This document shows, piece by piece, positions 38,801 to 60,489 of a stretch of 64,000 nt of DNA (its first letter is position 1; the number at the start of each line of letters is the position of its first letter). Under the pieces are notes generated by a model. It was not told where the DNA came from, made no database searches, and saw only the letters and a list, made by a program, of their open reading frames with translations. Made by a program: the position numbers and the translations under genes. The DNA is from Latrodectus hesperus (Eukaryota; Arthropoda; Arachnida; Araneae; Theridiidae), in NCBI GenBank assembly GCA_037975125.1, contig CM075851.1, positions 77,305,063 through 77,369,062 on the forward strand. Direction: 5' to 3'.

Positions 38801-41800
38801 TCCAAGTAGATAGTGTTTCATTAGTAATAAATGTCTAATTATTTCTCAACCAACAATTTTTAAAAAATTAATTTGACTAGAAATGTTTATGATTTGTTTC
38901 TCTTCACATGTTTTTTTTTTGAAATCAAGTTTAATTTGATTAGTGCACACGTTTAAAAATGCATTCTAATGCAATGTAAACATCGTAATTTAAAGCAGCA
39001 GATGCATTGACATATTCTTAAACTGGCAGCAAAGCGTAGATAAAATCAAATAAACTTTACCAAGAGACAAAATTTTAAATACATCTGATAAAATTTTGTA
39101 TGCATATTATATCTTAAATGATAAAAAAATTTGAGACTGAAATGGAATTTTTTCTTTACTTTTATCAAATGAAACACAACATAACAACGCTTACACAATT
39201 TATTGAATTAGTTGTATAAATGTTTTAAGTAATACGCATTTGACGCATGTACAAATGCAAAAACTGAATGCGAATAATACTTACATGATTGCTTATTAAT
39301 TGAGAATTAGAAATTCAATCAAAATTATGCGTCAAAAGAAATTTCATGAAACTTTAATAGAGATGAAAGTTTTTTTTCGAAATTATAATTGACCTACGAT
39401 TTCAACAATGATGTTGTTATATCAATTAGGAAATATTTAATAACATAATTAATTTGAGGTAAATGAAGCCTCACAACATCAACAAAATACAAGTCCTCAG
39501 CTTCCAAAATTATATTTAATGTGTATGTGTGTTTAATTTATAATGAATTAGCGTATTTCTTCTTAATTTTATATTTTGTAAAATTAATTTTAAGTGCTAT
39601 CAAATATTAAAACTTCGTTTAAGTTATGACAGATAAATATTAAAGAACATATTTTTGCAATACATTTAAATATTTTTCCATTATATAACAAAAACTGTTA
39701 TTGAAAAATTTAAATTTAATAAACTCCCAAAACTCAACAGATATTTTTAAAGAATTACTATTCCTCTTAACGTACATTTTGAATGCTTCATTTCATTTTA
39801 AATAAAATATTAAAAGAAAATAATTTTTTAAATTTCGGTTTTAAATTTTTATTACTTTACTATCTGTAAAATAAATACGTTACCAACAGATATTTCCTTT
39901 AAAATTTTTCCCAATTAGAATACATAAATATATAATATATTTTAAGCACATTAAATATTGATTCACAAGTCATGGAATTTAAAGTATTTGAAAAGTATCT
40001 CCATTTATTATTCAATGAAATTGGAAAATTTAAATGTTCAAATATTTGCATGAGCATAATATTACTGTGTAGAGTTCAAAGAAGTTACAAGGATCTATAA
40101 ATTAAATTATCTCTTTTTTATGTATGAAACATTCAAAACATCCATGGAAAATAGTATTTATCTTTAAATGATGTTATGTTTATCTATAATTATTTCTTTT
40201 TCAGCAGATATTTAATAAACTTTTTGCTAGCATAACTTATGAAAATCTATTTTATCTCATAGTATTTCATTCTCATTTGGAAAATGAAATTTACGTTAGA
40301 TAAAAATAGAATTATATATCAGATGTTAAAATACATTGATGTTTACATTATGCACTTAAAAAATTAAATATCTAACGAGTTCATAAATTTGTATTTTTAT
40401 TTCCATTCTTTTTATAATCATACATTTTTGTTAAAATTTGTTAATTTTATATAATTTGCTTAAGTAAAGTTATATACAACTTTCAAAACAATTCAGCAGA
40501 GTTTAAAATATTCAAAAATATTTTTTCACTCAAAATAAATATTTAATTGATAATAGTGATAAATTAAAAACAAAATGTTTACAATAGCATAATCTCATTT
40601 ACTAAATAATCTGAAATGTTTTTAGAATAAGGAGTAATTTAAGAACATACTATTAAAGTTATTTAAAAATAAGAAAAAATATTCTAATTTCAGGAGGATA
40701 AGGAAACATATTCAAATACTTTTAAAAGAATTTCAAATAAATTTTTTAATGAAATGAATTCTTTATTAAGGGAGAATTAAGCTGATAAATGTATTTAAAT
40801 TTACTGTAGTACACTAAGTAAAATGGCTTAATGCGGTTTTTTCAGATAAAAATTTATTTTCATTTAATTATAAATAAATGTACTGCTTTAATTAGTTGAA
40901 AGAAAATAAATGATTATTTCATTTATTTAAATCTTATAACACAATAAAAATAATATAAAATAAAAATAATTTAACTATTTAAATCTTTCTCAAATGTTTT
41001 CGAAAAAGAAATTCTCTCTTTCAAGCAAAAATAGACACTAAATTAAGTATGTACAGTAATTTTGAAATGTTCAGTAAATTCTTCTTCTAAATGGTTTATC
41101 AATGGAAACCGTTTGCCATTGAGTTTAACTTTTTATTATATGTAACTGTTGCTCGTAAACTTCTTGCGAAAAATAATCACTTTCAAAATTATTATTTTAA
41201 ATCCTATAAGATATATTAGAAGAAGTAAAAGACATGAGATATAATCTACCAAAATACTTTATTGAAATAAAATAAATATAAACAATAAGCATTTTTAAGA
41301 TAATGATATCAAATTTTAAAAAGTCAAACTTAAAAACTATAACTACTAACATCATAAAACACTTATTAGATATTTATTTCAAAATTTTGAAATTTTATGC
41401 AATAAAATGTATAGTTAGTTTTCAAAATATTATGTGTTTCATTAAAAAAAACTTATAACACTTCTCAATCTCAAGTTTTGCCATAACGTTTTTGCATACT
41501 ATAAGCGAAAGCATCAGCACAACTGTATTCAGTAATTATAATGTAATTCTTTTGTCTTTAATCTAGTTGTCTTATAATTCTGAAGTAATGCTTAAATACC
41601 AATAATTATTACCAAAAAAGATCTAAAAATATTAATTCATAATATTATTTAATTATATATACATAGTATTTAATAATACTACTACTTTCCTCTTACACAG
41701 TATAAAATAGATTAAATATGGATAAAAAAATTCTAGTAATATGCAAAAAAATTTAAATCTGCAGTTCTTTTTTCAACAGCATTAAACTTATTTTATAAGA

Positions 41801-43900
41801 AGTCATTTCACATTTAAAATCTTTTCATATTTGTTTAAAATTCAAATTATTATATTTTTGTAAACACATTACATCTGTACTAATATAAAGAGTAATTAAT
41901 AAAAAGAAAACTAATTAATTATATTTTTTTCTATCTCATTGTACTTACTATTTCATCAGGAAATAAATTGCCCTGTAAATCTCTTGTAACCCTTAAGTGA
42001 TAACAAACCGTTTTTACTTCACAAACTTTCATAACCTCAATCAAGCATCATTAAAAAAAGTTGCTTCTCAATATTCATCTATCAAATGCGATAACGCAAT
42101 AACTAGATTACGCTGTTCCCAGAAACTGCTTCGTAAAGAGAAAATTTCCCAAATCGCACATTTTCTCCATTTGGATGGGCAAGAATCTTCAAAAGATTCT
42201 CAGTAATCGATTATGACTTTACCAAGAAGATACTTCTAAACTGTATGCTAAAGTTTTCCTTTTTTACGCTCTTCCCACTTCCCTTGATCGACTTTTAATG
42301 CAGAAGAGAATTTTTGAATTGATGAATTTTCGTCTGGTTTGGAGGAGATAGCAAAGAATATTGGTCTTTTAATCTACTGGAATTTATGATTCGAGTCTCT
42401 TTAGTAGATGTTTGCGGTGTATTTAGGAATTTTTTTTAACTGGCTAGTTTACCTGGGGCATGTCGTCAGTCAAGTTTTATGGAAATGCTGTCGGATATAT
42501 TGATAAGAAGTGATAAATATGTTAACGAGGAATAAAAATTCTTAACCTGTTAAAAAATCTGAATGCATATTTTTCTTTCTATTGTTAAAGGAAAATAAAT
42601 TTTAAGAAAATATAATTAATCTAACAATTTATATTTTGTTCTAAACTCTAATTGGAAAATAAAATTTTTATTACACAAAAACTGATAAACATAGTATATT
42701 TATTAATTTTCGTATGACAAAAAATACTAATGATGTGGGAAGATGATAAAATATTACCTGTTTGAGGCCCAAGTAATCAACAAATCTTTTGTTTGTTTCC
42801 TTTTTATTCATAGAATGTTTAAAATTTTCTACATATAATACATATTTAATACATATTAGTAAATAGCTAACATGTAATACATATTAGTAAAATCCACTGA
42901 AATTGTCACTAAAATAAGTATTTTCTGATTTTATTGAAACGCATATTTTTTTATAATGGTAACAATTTCCACTAATATTTCCATTAAAGATTTACAACTT
43001 CTATAATTTCATATTATATCAAAATATCATGTTACTGTTTTAACATGTAGGATAATTATATTTCAACTATGCATGATTGATTTTTAGTTGGAATACTTGA
43101 GTTTTTATTTTCGAAATCTTGCTTAAATCCTTTCGTAAATAAAATTTAAATATGGTTTGCTAATTAAAACTAATTAAAAATGTATTACATACTTAACAGA
43201 CTGTTCTTAAAGTTTCAGTTTTTGATATTTCATAGGATAATTTTGATAAAATGTGTCAGTGAGAGATATTCAGTATTAATTTAGAAAATTCTGAAGAAAA
43301 TTTCTGTGGATCACGTAATACAGCATCCACATAAGTAATTATAAAATCTCATATTCTCAAAGTGCGAAATAAAAGAAATAATTTCTTAAAAGCAAAATAT
43401 TTTTCAGTAAATTCTAACTATACTATTTAGTAATAATTGTGAAATGAAACACCATATATATACATAGAAGTGAAGGCAATCACCGGCATGTAACTTAAGT
43501 TGCAGAAAAGAAAAAACTGATATAATTTAAATACAAAATCTTGACAAAAATTAAGCCACACCCTAGTCGAATGCTCTCATTTTCATCATAGTTACATGCA
43601 ACGAAATTGGCCGGAACAATTTTTAGCATCTGGAGAAATTTTCAAAATTGGAATAACTTTAGTTTTTAGAGTTTTTATTCTAATATTTTCTTTTACTCTT
43701 TTTCCTTAGTAGACTTTGATGATTAATAGACAATCAACAGATTTTTCCTTTCTAGAAACGTGTGTGTGTTTAGTTAAAATTTACTATTTGAGATATCATA
43801 TTATATTTTTTAAATTACTCATAAGATACATAAAATTTCTAAATGTCGTGGCCATTTTCATGTCTGACTGCTGAAAAATCAACCCCCCTAATATTATGGT

Positions 43901-43903
<3 letters not shown>
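35801..43903. other. AT-rich DNA without recognisable genes
   Basis: Eight kilobases with no convincing gene. Mildly GC-raised patches near 36040-36360, 42000-42480 and 43455-43640 have no sustained coding frame or repeat boxes. The 42.0-kb open stretch (69 codons) is within chance expectation. A tandem 20-mer at 36555-36594 is listed separately. Confidence 0.5.
36555..36594 (+). repeat. Tandem 20-mer duplication
   Basis: TCAGAACAAAGTTCAACCAT followed directly by TCAGAACAAAGTCCAACCAT, one mismatch. Confidence 0.9.
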
Positions 43904-43958
<55 letters not shown>

Positions 43959-43974
43959 CATACATACATACATG
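43904..43974. repeat. (AT)n followed by (TACA)n microsatellite
   Basis: About 25 AT units to 43954, then about five TACA units to 43973. Confidence 0.95.
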
Positions 43975-44842
<868 letters not shown>

Positions 44843-44931
44843 CAGATTATCAGTTATTTTTCTATATTTAGCTGATTTCTATATTTTGTCTTCAAAGAAA
44901 GCACTTTACAAAATATAGTTTGACAAAGATA

Positions 44932-44969
44932 GTCACAATGACGTCACAATATAGCACGTCACAATGACG
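44932..44969 (+). repeat. GTCACAATGACG direct repeats
   Basis: GTCACAATGACG at 44932-44943 and 44958-44969, with a partial third copy (CGTCACAAT, 44942-44950) between. They lie in the presumed 5' untranslated part of the Tc1-like element. Subterminal direct repeats can be transposase-binding sites in this superfamily, but that role is inference here. Confidence 0.6.
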
Positions 44970-45063
44970 AGAGTGTAAGAGAAGAGCATATAAGGAATGG
45001 TTGCAAAGAAGTAAAATGTTCACAAGCGCTTTAAAAGCATTTCGGTACAATAATCGCATAGTT

Positions 45064-46084
45064 ATGGCACAAAAGAAGCATTTTGATGATGTTTTACGTG
45101 GTAGAATTATCGACTGTCTGAAATATGAACGTGCCCAGTTGGAAGTTTCCGAGGAACTTGGAATCACCTAGAGTGTCATCTACAGTATTTGGCAACGGTT
45201 CCAAGATGATGGTAATGTGAATAGATGTTACTGCGCAGATCTTCTCCAAATTACAAAACCGAATGAGGACCAGTACTTGGCAGCTATTGTCAAAAGAAAC
45301 AGACGGAGTACAGCGTCAAACCTGATCCGTTAGCTCTCTTCAGTTACCAATACAATCTCAATACATACCGTGATCTGACGCTTTAGGGCACATTCGTCTA
45401 TATGCTCGTAGGCTTGTCACATGTGTTCCAATTACTGCAACTAACTGTCGTCTACGGTTAGCCTAGAGTAGAGAGCATGCATTGTGGATACCAAAACAGT
45501 GGTCTTGTGTGATGTTTTCCGATGATTCCAGGTTTAGCTTTCAATCTGATTCTCTTTCATATGGAGAGCATCAGGTACCCGTTATCATCAAGAGGATACC
45601 ATTGAACGACATCGTTACAGTGGTGCTGGATTATTCATTAGAGGAGGAATTATATTGGTTTCCAGAACTACCCTGCATGTTCAGAATGTAACCATGACAG
45701 GCCTCATCTATCGGGATGTCATTCTGGAACATCATGTACGTTTGTTTCGGGGTGCCATGGGTGCAGAATTTCTGTTTATGGATGACAACGCCCGTCCTCA
45801 CCGTGCAAACATTGTAGACGAATACCTACAATCGAAGGATATCAACCATATTAACTAGCCAACATACTCTTTGAACATGAATCCAACAGAGCATGTGTGG
45901 TATATTCTTCGCCGACGCCATGCTGCTCGTCAACCCCTTCCCACATGTCTATGGGAACATCTTAGAGCATTGCTTGATGAGTGGTGTAATATTCCCCCAA
46001 GATCAGATCGATAATTTGATATTCAGCATGCCTAGGCGTTGTACGTTCTGCATTGCATCGTCTGGGGGGCAAACTATATATTAA
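45064..46084 (+). pseudogene. Tc1-like DD34E transposase pseudogene
   Basis: Starts MAQKKHFDDVLRGRIIDCL then AQLEVSEELGIT, a helix-turn-helix that would bind the element ends. SVIYSIWQRFQDDGNVNR follows after a stop. The first catalytic Asp lies in MFSDDSRFSF in another frame. TMTGLIYRDVILEHHVRLF and EFLFMDDNARPHRANIVDEY carry the second Asp (45784-45786). After a stop where the family has Trp, NPTEHVWYILRRR keeps the Glu (45889-45891), exactly 34 residues on in the same frame. The C-terminus ARQPLPTCLWEHLRALLDEW and MPRRCTFCIASSGG follows. At least five stops or frame changes kill it. The 340-codon span is normal for the family. No clear terminal inverted repeats were found. Confidence 0.93.
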
Positions 46085-46315
46085 GCATCATACCAACCTT
46101 GTTATATTTGTTTTTGTAAATATGTTCATTTTTGAATTTTGCTCCAGGGAGTAAAAATAGCAATTTTTATTAATGATGACAAGCATATAGCATCTTTTTT
46201 GCTCTTTACCTTTTGCTTAATAAATAGACTTTACTAATAAGCTACATAAGCTATTTGTTTTGCTTATGTCTCTTTCTTTGCATAAACTTGTATTATCCTT
46301 AATTTACGGACATGA
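46085..46315. other. Presumed 3' flank of the Tc1-like element
   Basis: No coding content. If the element ended in a terminal inverted repeat it should lie here, but I could not match one to the sequence after 44840. Confidence 0.4.
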
Positions 46316-46316
46316 T

Positions 46317-46397
<81 letters not shown>
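46316..46397. repeat. (GT)n(AT)n microsatellite
   Basis: About six GT units (46316-46327) followed by about 35 AT units. It lies 3' of the Tc1-like pseudogene. Confidence 0.95.
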
Positions 46398-50076
<3,679 letters not shown>

Positions 50077-50089
50077 ATACAAAATTTTT
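50077..50089 (+). repeat. SINE target-site duplication, left
   Basis: ATACAAAATTTTT, matched by ATACAGAATTTTT at 50364-50376 (12 of 13). Confidence 0.85.
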
Positions 50090-50363
50090 GCCGCCCAACT
50101 TGTAAAGTGGTCAGCGTGTCTGACTGCGGATAGGGAGGTCCTAGGTGTGAATCTTGGTTCGGGCATGGATGTACTTTCTCCCTCTATCCTGTCTTTGTCC
50201 TTTCCTTGTATGAATTTGGAGTGAATGGTTGCCTACCCTATAAACGGGTACCTGTGGCATGTGTGTACTGAGGAAGTCGAACTCCACACCAAAATATGGT
50301 TCAGTTGGAAAAGTAGAGCAGCGCACCCCATATTGCCAGCCTGGCTGTCACACGACAACAACA
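50090..50363 (+). mobile_element. tRNA-derived SINE, copy 2
   Basis: A 274-bp copy of the family at 10808-11116, starting GCCGCCCAACTTG. The A box is better kept here (TTGTAAAGTGG, near 50099-50109). The B-box region is degraded (GGTGTGAATCTTGG instead of GGTTCGAAACCCGG). Shared body strings include TCGGGCATGGATGTACTTT, CTGTCTTTGTCCTTTCCTTG and GAATGGTTGCCTACCC. The 3' part after about 50260 differs from copy 1, and the end is again a (CAA)n tail (GACAACAACA). Target-site duplications of 13 bp with one mismatch fix both ends. Confidence 0.9.
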
Positions 50364-50376
50364 ATACAGAATTTTT
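50364..50376 (+). repeat. SINE target-site duplication, right
   Basis: ATACAGAATTTTT; the partner of 50077-50089. Confidence 0.85.
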
Positions 50377-50617
50377 ACATTAGATTAAAAAAATCAGGAA
50401 TGGTTAAAAGAAAAAGAATAGAAGAATGGATTCTGTGATCGAAAATTAATTTCTATGAATTTTCTTTCAAAATGCATGACAAGTTAAAAATTAAAGTGTA
50501 GTTGAGGAATGTATCTTTCGTTCGGCAAAAAATGCTCATGACAGATAAATGATGTAGTTTTGTGCAAAAGCTTCAGTGAATTTTGTTGACATATTTTACA
50601 AACATTTCCTAAAATGT
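50377..50617. other. AT-rich spacer between SINE and LINE copies
   Basis: No recognised content. Confidence 0.5.
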
Positions 50618-50628
50618 ATAATTATAAA
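50618..50628 (+). repeat. LINE target-site duplication, left
   Basis: ATAATTATAAA, repeated exactly at 50994-51004 directly after the LINE tail. Confidence 0.75.
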
Positions 50629-50993
50629 TGTTGGCACCTCTCAACGTTTTAGAAATCTTTTTAAGAGTAAAATGCAGGATTAAGACCACATGGATTGTGT
50701 CCCTCCAGAGCAACATCAGTGTTCTCATCTGGGAGGCTCACGGCTTTAAAAGACAGAAACAAAATACTTTCATCCGCTTTCGAAGTGGTCACCTCAGATC
50801 ATTAAAATTTTCTGAAGGTTCCAATATTTTCGAGACCTGTTCCAACTGTTTCGCTGAACAAGCAACCCAATAACATATCATTGCGTGTCTGAGGATATGT
50901 AAGCAACATTTATACGGCAATCCTTTGATGATATTTAACGTGATGGACCTGATCTAGCGCTGCTGGCCAAAGGGAACATGCAACAAGAACAAC
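50629..50993 (+). mobile_element. 5'-truncated LINE tail, second copy
   Basis: A 365-bp insertion holding only the last part of the element described at 13515-14441. After a frame change the protein reads KTTWIV, then FIRFRSGHLRSLKFSEG and FETCSNCFAEQAT, aligning with KTTCIV, ARFGSGHLSNLKFVEG and FEICSKCLNEQAS of the first copy. Here the zinc-knuckle-like His survives (HIIAC), but a stop precedes it. The end CTAGCGCTGCTGGCC, then CATGCAACAAGAACAA, matches the first copy's end. Exact 11-bp duplications of ATAATTATAAA flank it, supporting target-primed insertion of a short 5'-truncated copy. Confidence 0.88.
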
Positions 50994-51004
50994 ATAATTA
51001 TAAA
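50994..51004 (+). repeat. LINE target-site duplication, right
   Basis: ATAATTATAAA; the partner of 50618-50628. Confidence 0.75.
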
Positions 51005-52910
51005 GCATAATTGGAATTACAAGTATGCCTACTTTGAACATTTTTCTTTGTTAAACTGTTTATTTTATTCTGTGATGTATACTTGCTAAAATATTTTACA
51101 CTTTTGTAAACATCATGCAGTAATTTATACATTTTAATCAAAAAAAATCAGCCTTTATCTCCTTCTTTTCTCATTAAGACATTTTTCCATTGAATATCCA
51201 TAATTTCCCAAATTGAATTTTCTTGAAATTTGTATACAATGGTAATTACACTATTTAAGAGATTAATTTATATATAAAGTGTTTAGTCTGCTGATTTTAC
51301 TAATACTAAAGAAATGATTGTTTTAATTAACTAGGGATACAACCGAGTTAAATATAAAAATGTATAAATTTAATCATTTTTCTTTATTTAGGAATATAAA
51401 TTTGAAATTTTGTAAAAAATTGTTTCTTTGATTTGTAATGAAAAAATCTAAATTTGATGTAAATTTAAATTTTATTAAATACTAAAAATAAAATCATCAT
51501 TACAATTACTTTTACCAAATTAAAAACAGCCAAAATTTTAGTAATTTAAGTGAAACATAAACATAAGAAGCTTACTTTGAACATTTAGAATTTTAAAAAA
51601 GAATTATATTTATTTATTTTTTAATTAAGTAGTACTTTTATCTTTCTAATCATATGCCATTAATTTTCATTTATACACATATGTATCAAGCATATTTCAA
51701 ATAAAAAAAATGTTTTATTTATTAGTGGTCTGATTTGTGTTGACATTATTCCCAATGGAAATATATGGTCCATTATGGAAGCATTTTCGAAAAAATTTTT
51801 TAAAAATTAAGAATATCTTATAAAAGCGATATCACATAGTATAAAATAAGTATGCATCAAGTTCAATGGCGTACTTCCATAAAAATCATAATTATCCTTC
51901 TCCTTGTATCTTCTTTATACAAAAATTCGTTTCCTTTGGAAGAATCTTATCATCTATACTGTATTTATTAAACTTTATGGGACGCCGTTTCAAAATATAC
52001 CATGTTAATCCGCCAACAATTTGTGTAAAATTGCACTGTTTTTCTTAAACAAAAATGAAATATTGCTAAAGGGAATATTTTATGAGAAATTATTTCCCCT
52101 TTTGTCATTCATCTCGTTATTATTAATGAAATTTTTATCAAGGGCATGGACTATTATAAAGAACACAGTCATTTTAAATTAACATGAAGAGATTCAGCAG
52201 ATAAAACAACTCATTTTCAATTGTTTTATGATGATTTGTGATTTATTTTCCTTTACCGCTTTTGAAATTTCTGGTTAATAAATGACAAATATTTCGAACG
52301 AGGTATGAAAACTTCATCATTAATCTCATTTAGCATGTTTTTTAATTTTAAATAATTTCATTTTGGCTTAATTTTAAATTAAGGAATTAACAATATAAGC
52401 GCATTAATTAAAGATTCGGGTTTTTTTTCTATTCTCATATTTATTTAAAAGTATGCAATTACTAATATTACTTGTACCTATATAGATATATTACCTTGTT
52501 TAAAACTAGATTTTTACATAAAAATAGGAATTTAAAATGATTTCATTTTAATTAGTATATTGTCACTTGAAACTCCGTGATGCTTTTGAAGCAGAATGCA
52601 TCAAATTAACAATTAATCAAAAATACAATTTCATTTCATAAATAATTTTTCGAGGTTCCTTTGAACTATGTTATGGAACCATATTAGTTATGTAAACATT
52701 TAAATTTATCGCAAGTATTCTTGAGATATGACTTGAGAAATGATATTTAAATGCAACTTAGCAAATTTTTGTGCAAGAATGAATGTTGATTGCATTATCA
52801 CGTAACAGCAGAACTCAATGATTAAATTGTATTTCTGATTTCAAATTTTCCTTCTTTGAATGAACCAAAATTAGTTAAGTTCCAATCAAGATTAATTTAC
52901 GGAAATGATG

Positions 52911-52936
52911 AATCCACGCATTGCAATGCATGGATT
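52911..52936. repeat. Near-perfect 26-bp palindrome
   Basis: AATCCA, C, GCATTGCAATGC, A, TGGATT: a 26-bp dyad with one mismatched pair and no loop. GC-raised for the area, and a possible protein-binding palindrome. Confidence 0.7.
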
Positions 52937-55669
52937 AATTACTATGTATTAATTTGCGAAAGTTTTTTCATTTGTGAACGAAATTTTTATAGTTGGCAAA
53001 TAGAAATACTATACCTGTTAAAGCTGGACATGTGTTTCTACTGATTAATTTTCATTCTTTTTAAATTTTGACAATTGTTGTGACTGTTTGCAGAAGAATA
53101 TACTTGGAGTATTTCACTGGATCTTACATGACCCATACTAATTACTAATATGCTTAAAAAATGGTGGACGGGACTGTTTTGATTTAAATATCTCCTATAA
53201 AGTATAAAAAATATTCAGTTAACACATACTAACACGAAGCCCTGTTTTTTTTTCTTTAAATTGCATAGATTTTAGTAGCAATTTTCAAAGTACAGCTGCA
53301 CTCGTTCACTATGTTACAAGAATTAATATGACACACAATGTAGCTATTTATTTCTTAGTAGGATCTCTAAACTTTTAATTTTAATATTAAATGGAACTAA
53401 AAGTCAGTTTAAATTTATGTTTGCGCTTTTCATTTATGATCTGGAATAAAGCAATTTTAATGTAATAATGGAATACAATATCAAAGTTTTTCTCACTTCG
53501 AGAGCTTAAAAGTTTTAGCAAATGACTTTTTTTGAACATAAAATTTAAAAATCGGAGTTAAAAAAAACCTAAATTTCTTTTTTAATTCGCTAATGTACCC
53601 AGATTTGAATAGTATTCAAATTTTAAATAAAAAATTATTTATCAGTTCAAAATAAATACATTTATACGTACATGTTTCTTAAAAGAGTTGTTTACATTAT
53701 TTTCTACTTAATGTCAATCGTTTCACATTATAATGTATAAAAAATCATCATTGTTAACAATCGAGTTAAGTTGAATGAAATTATTATTTTTAAACAAGAA
53801 ATCAGTACATATTTTATAGCTTGAAATCATTTGAATAATGTAAACTTCGAATTTTTTGAAAAGAATAAATCCTTTCCGTTACTGTTTTGAATTTCTAATG
53901 ATATATGTTTTCCTAAATGGAATTAAGAAAATTAAAAAATATAGAAATTTAACTTTTTATTTTACATAGTTATTCAAATTATTTTAACGAGTTCTTGAAA
54001 AACTGACACAATTATACTGATATTAAAATTTTCAGTTATGTTGATATTAAAATATTCATTCAAACAGAGCTAAACAACGCATAAGTAATGCATGTAATTT
54101 TGATATTAAATTTGTTTATTTTATGTATTTTATCATGCATATATTATAGAGGATTGCAATAATGCTCCTTTTTTCCAGGTTATAATTAAAATGCTATCTA
54201 GCTATGTGCATTTTTCATTGATTAGAGTCAAGTTTCATAATTCTCAGAATATTCCGATTCTTAAAAAGATGTAAAATATATTCAGTAGAATCTTTTTTCT
54301 ACGTAAATAAAGTGTCTTCTGAAGGTGTGGCCAGAGAAGGATTATTATTCTGTGGATAAATATTGAAGGGAAAACTTCTTCGCCTTAATGAAGAAGAGAT
54401 AGAAGGGATAAAAAAGTTTTTCCAAAGAACGCGTAGTTATTTATTACTTGAGTGCCACGTAAAGAGCAGCTATTCTCATGGTGCTTGCCGTTAATTAGAA
54501 TTTTATGATGATCTTATGCAAGGAAATTGGATTTTGATTGAGACACCATAATGGTGAGCTCACTCTCGTCTACATTAACAGCATTGGACTTTCTTATCTA
54601 ATAGAAAAGGAAAATATCCATGAGGAAATAAAACAGTTTTAGCATACTATAACACCATGGTTCATTTATTATCTAATAACGTAAATAAAATAACATCATT
54701 AATTTCTTATTTATTGTGTTTAAAGATACAGGAGAAATGAAATTTATTGAAAATCAAACCAAAGCAATAGAAAATACTCTAAAATACTTGCATTTCTTTA
54801 TAATCTAACTACCAAATTGTTAAAAATATAAGTTATTTCAAAACACAGTTTTAAAATCTGTATGAAAAGATTTTGATAATGTAAACTTTAAATGAAAGTA
54901 ATTTAAACATGATAACAGTTATATTAAATATATTTAAATAGTATTTATATTGATTTTAAATTTAAAGCATTTGTATAAGAGGCGAATGGATAACAGCAAG
55001 ATAATTGAGTTAATATCAAAATAATGAAATTGCAGAAACTAAATATAATGTATAAATTAGAGAACCTTTTCCATATAAAAGTTAACAATTTACAAGATGC
55101 TTCAGTTGATTATTTTTGTAATAATTGTTGATACTACAGAAATAGTATTTGTATTTCTTTGAATAATTCGCTTTTTATTTATCGTTTTACCTACTTTTAA
55201 TTAATTATAATTATTTTATCGTAATTTAACATCTATTATTGGCATTTAAATTTATTTAATTTTTTTTTCTTGAACAAAAATAAAAAGAAAATTTTGAATA
55301 TTCTTTTTTAAAATTATGTACATATAAGTCGAGATAATAATTTTGAAAATTAATATATTCGAAATAAAAAGTGTAAAAGCTACTAAAATATTTGTAAATA
55401 CAATTTTTGCCCCTAAATGTAATGGTATTTCTAATTTGACTTTACTTTTAAGTACAAATACATAAGTATTTTCCTTCTACTTAAAAATAATATATATACT
55501 TCTACAGGATAAGGTATAAACTGAAATTCTTAAATATGCAGTAAAAAAATTTGAATCAAAATAATAATATGAGTAAATGAATCTGGAAAATTCACATAAA
55601 ATTAAATCCATAGGCAGTATAAAGAACATGAAATTTTCCTATTGTTATCATGACTCTCAGAATTGAATG

Positions 55670-55710
55670 AATTCTTAGAGAAACATTATATTAATGTTTC
55701 TCTAAGAATT
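55670..55710. repeat. Perfect 19-bp hairpin
   Basis: AATTCTTAGAGAAACATTA (55670-55688), loop TAT, then its exact inverse complement (55692-55710). A 41-bp perfect foldback. Confidence 0.9.
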
Positions 55711-56440
55711 ATTTAAAAGCAATTCTAAAAAATTGATGTAAGTTTGAGAGATTTGCCAAGCAACTTTTTTTGATTATCACTTTATACAATCCATACTAAA
55801 ATTGTTTAAAATTATTTTTATTTTATAATTTATTATATTACTTGATTCTATATATTTACTTAACTCTAAAATCAATAATAGCAGACAATTTTTGTTCCAA
55901 CTATACTATTGATATTCACAAATAGAAATTTGAATTTCATGCACAAATGCAACATTATTGATTTTATTTCATGGGAAACATGGCGAATATTAAGAAACAA
56001 ATCTTGTTGCTTATAAAAATTGTTTCGTGTATTTGTCATTAAATTCCAGTCATGATAAAAAACAACTAAGGAAGAAAATTTTCAATTATTTATAAGACAA
56101 CTGAAACATTAAGCAAATGAAAATTTTAGTTTAGGCATACAAATTTTCAAATTTATACAAAAAGTATAAGGAAATATGTAAAAAGAAACTTATAATTAAT
56201 AATAAAATAGGCAATAGAATAAAATTTCTAGTTATAATTAAAAATCCACACTTTTACTGAATAGAAGTAAAAGAAAATATGAAATATGGAAAATTAAATT
56301 AAATATTCAATAGAATTAAATAAAATTTAATTTTAATTTAATTAACTCATGAATAAGCATAATATAGGACGTAAGTATATTAAAATAAACTACAAATAAA
56401 TATAAAATTGCAGTTGCAAAGAAGTATATAAATATAAGTA

Positions 56441-56441
<1 letters not shown>

Positions 56442-56501
<60 letters not shown>
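56442..56501. repeat. (AT)n microsatellite
   Basis: About 30 uninterrupted AT units. Confidence 0.97.
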
Positions 56502-60480
<3,979 letters not shown>

Positions 60481-60489
60481 AATTGTATA

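Larger units (their letters stand above)
51005..56441. other. AT-rich DNA with small hairpins, no recognisable genes
   Basis: Mostly AT-rich. A less AT-rich patch at 54300-54600 has one 41-codon open stretch reading LNEEEIEGIKKFFQRT, without a recognised family or splice context. The perfect hairpins at 52911-52936 and 55670-55710 are listed separately. Confidence 0.5.

Noticed and set aside
44892..45167. Minus-strand 91-codon frame over the Tc1-like element
   Set aside because: It overlaps the N-terminal part of the plus-strand transposase, whose motifs are recognisable; the minus frame is its shadow.
54300..54600. A possible exon with LNEEEIEGIKKFFQRT
   Set aside because: The open stretch is only ~41 codons, lacks convincing splice borders, and matches no family I recognise.
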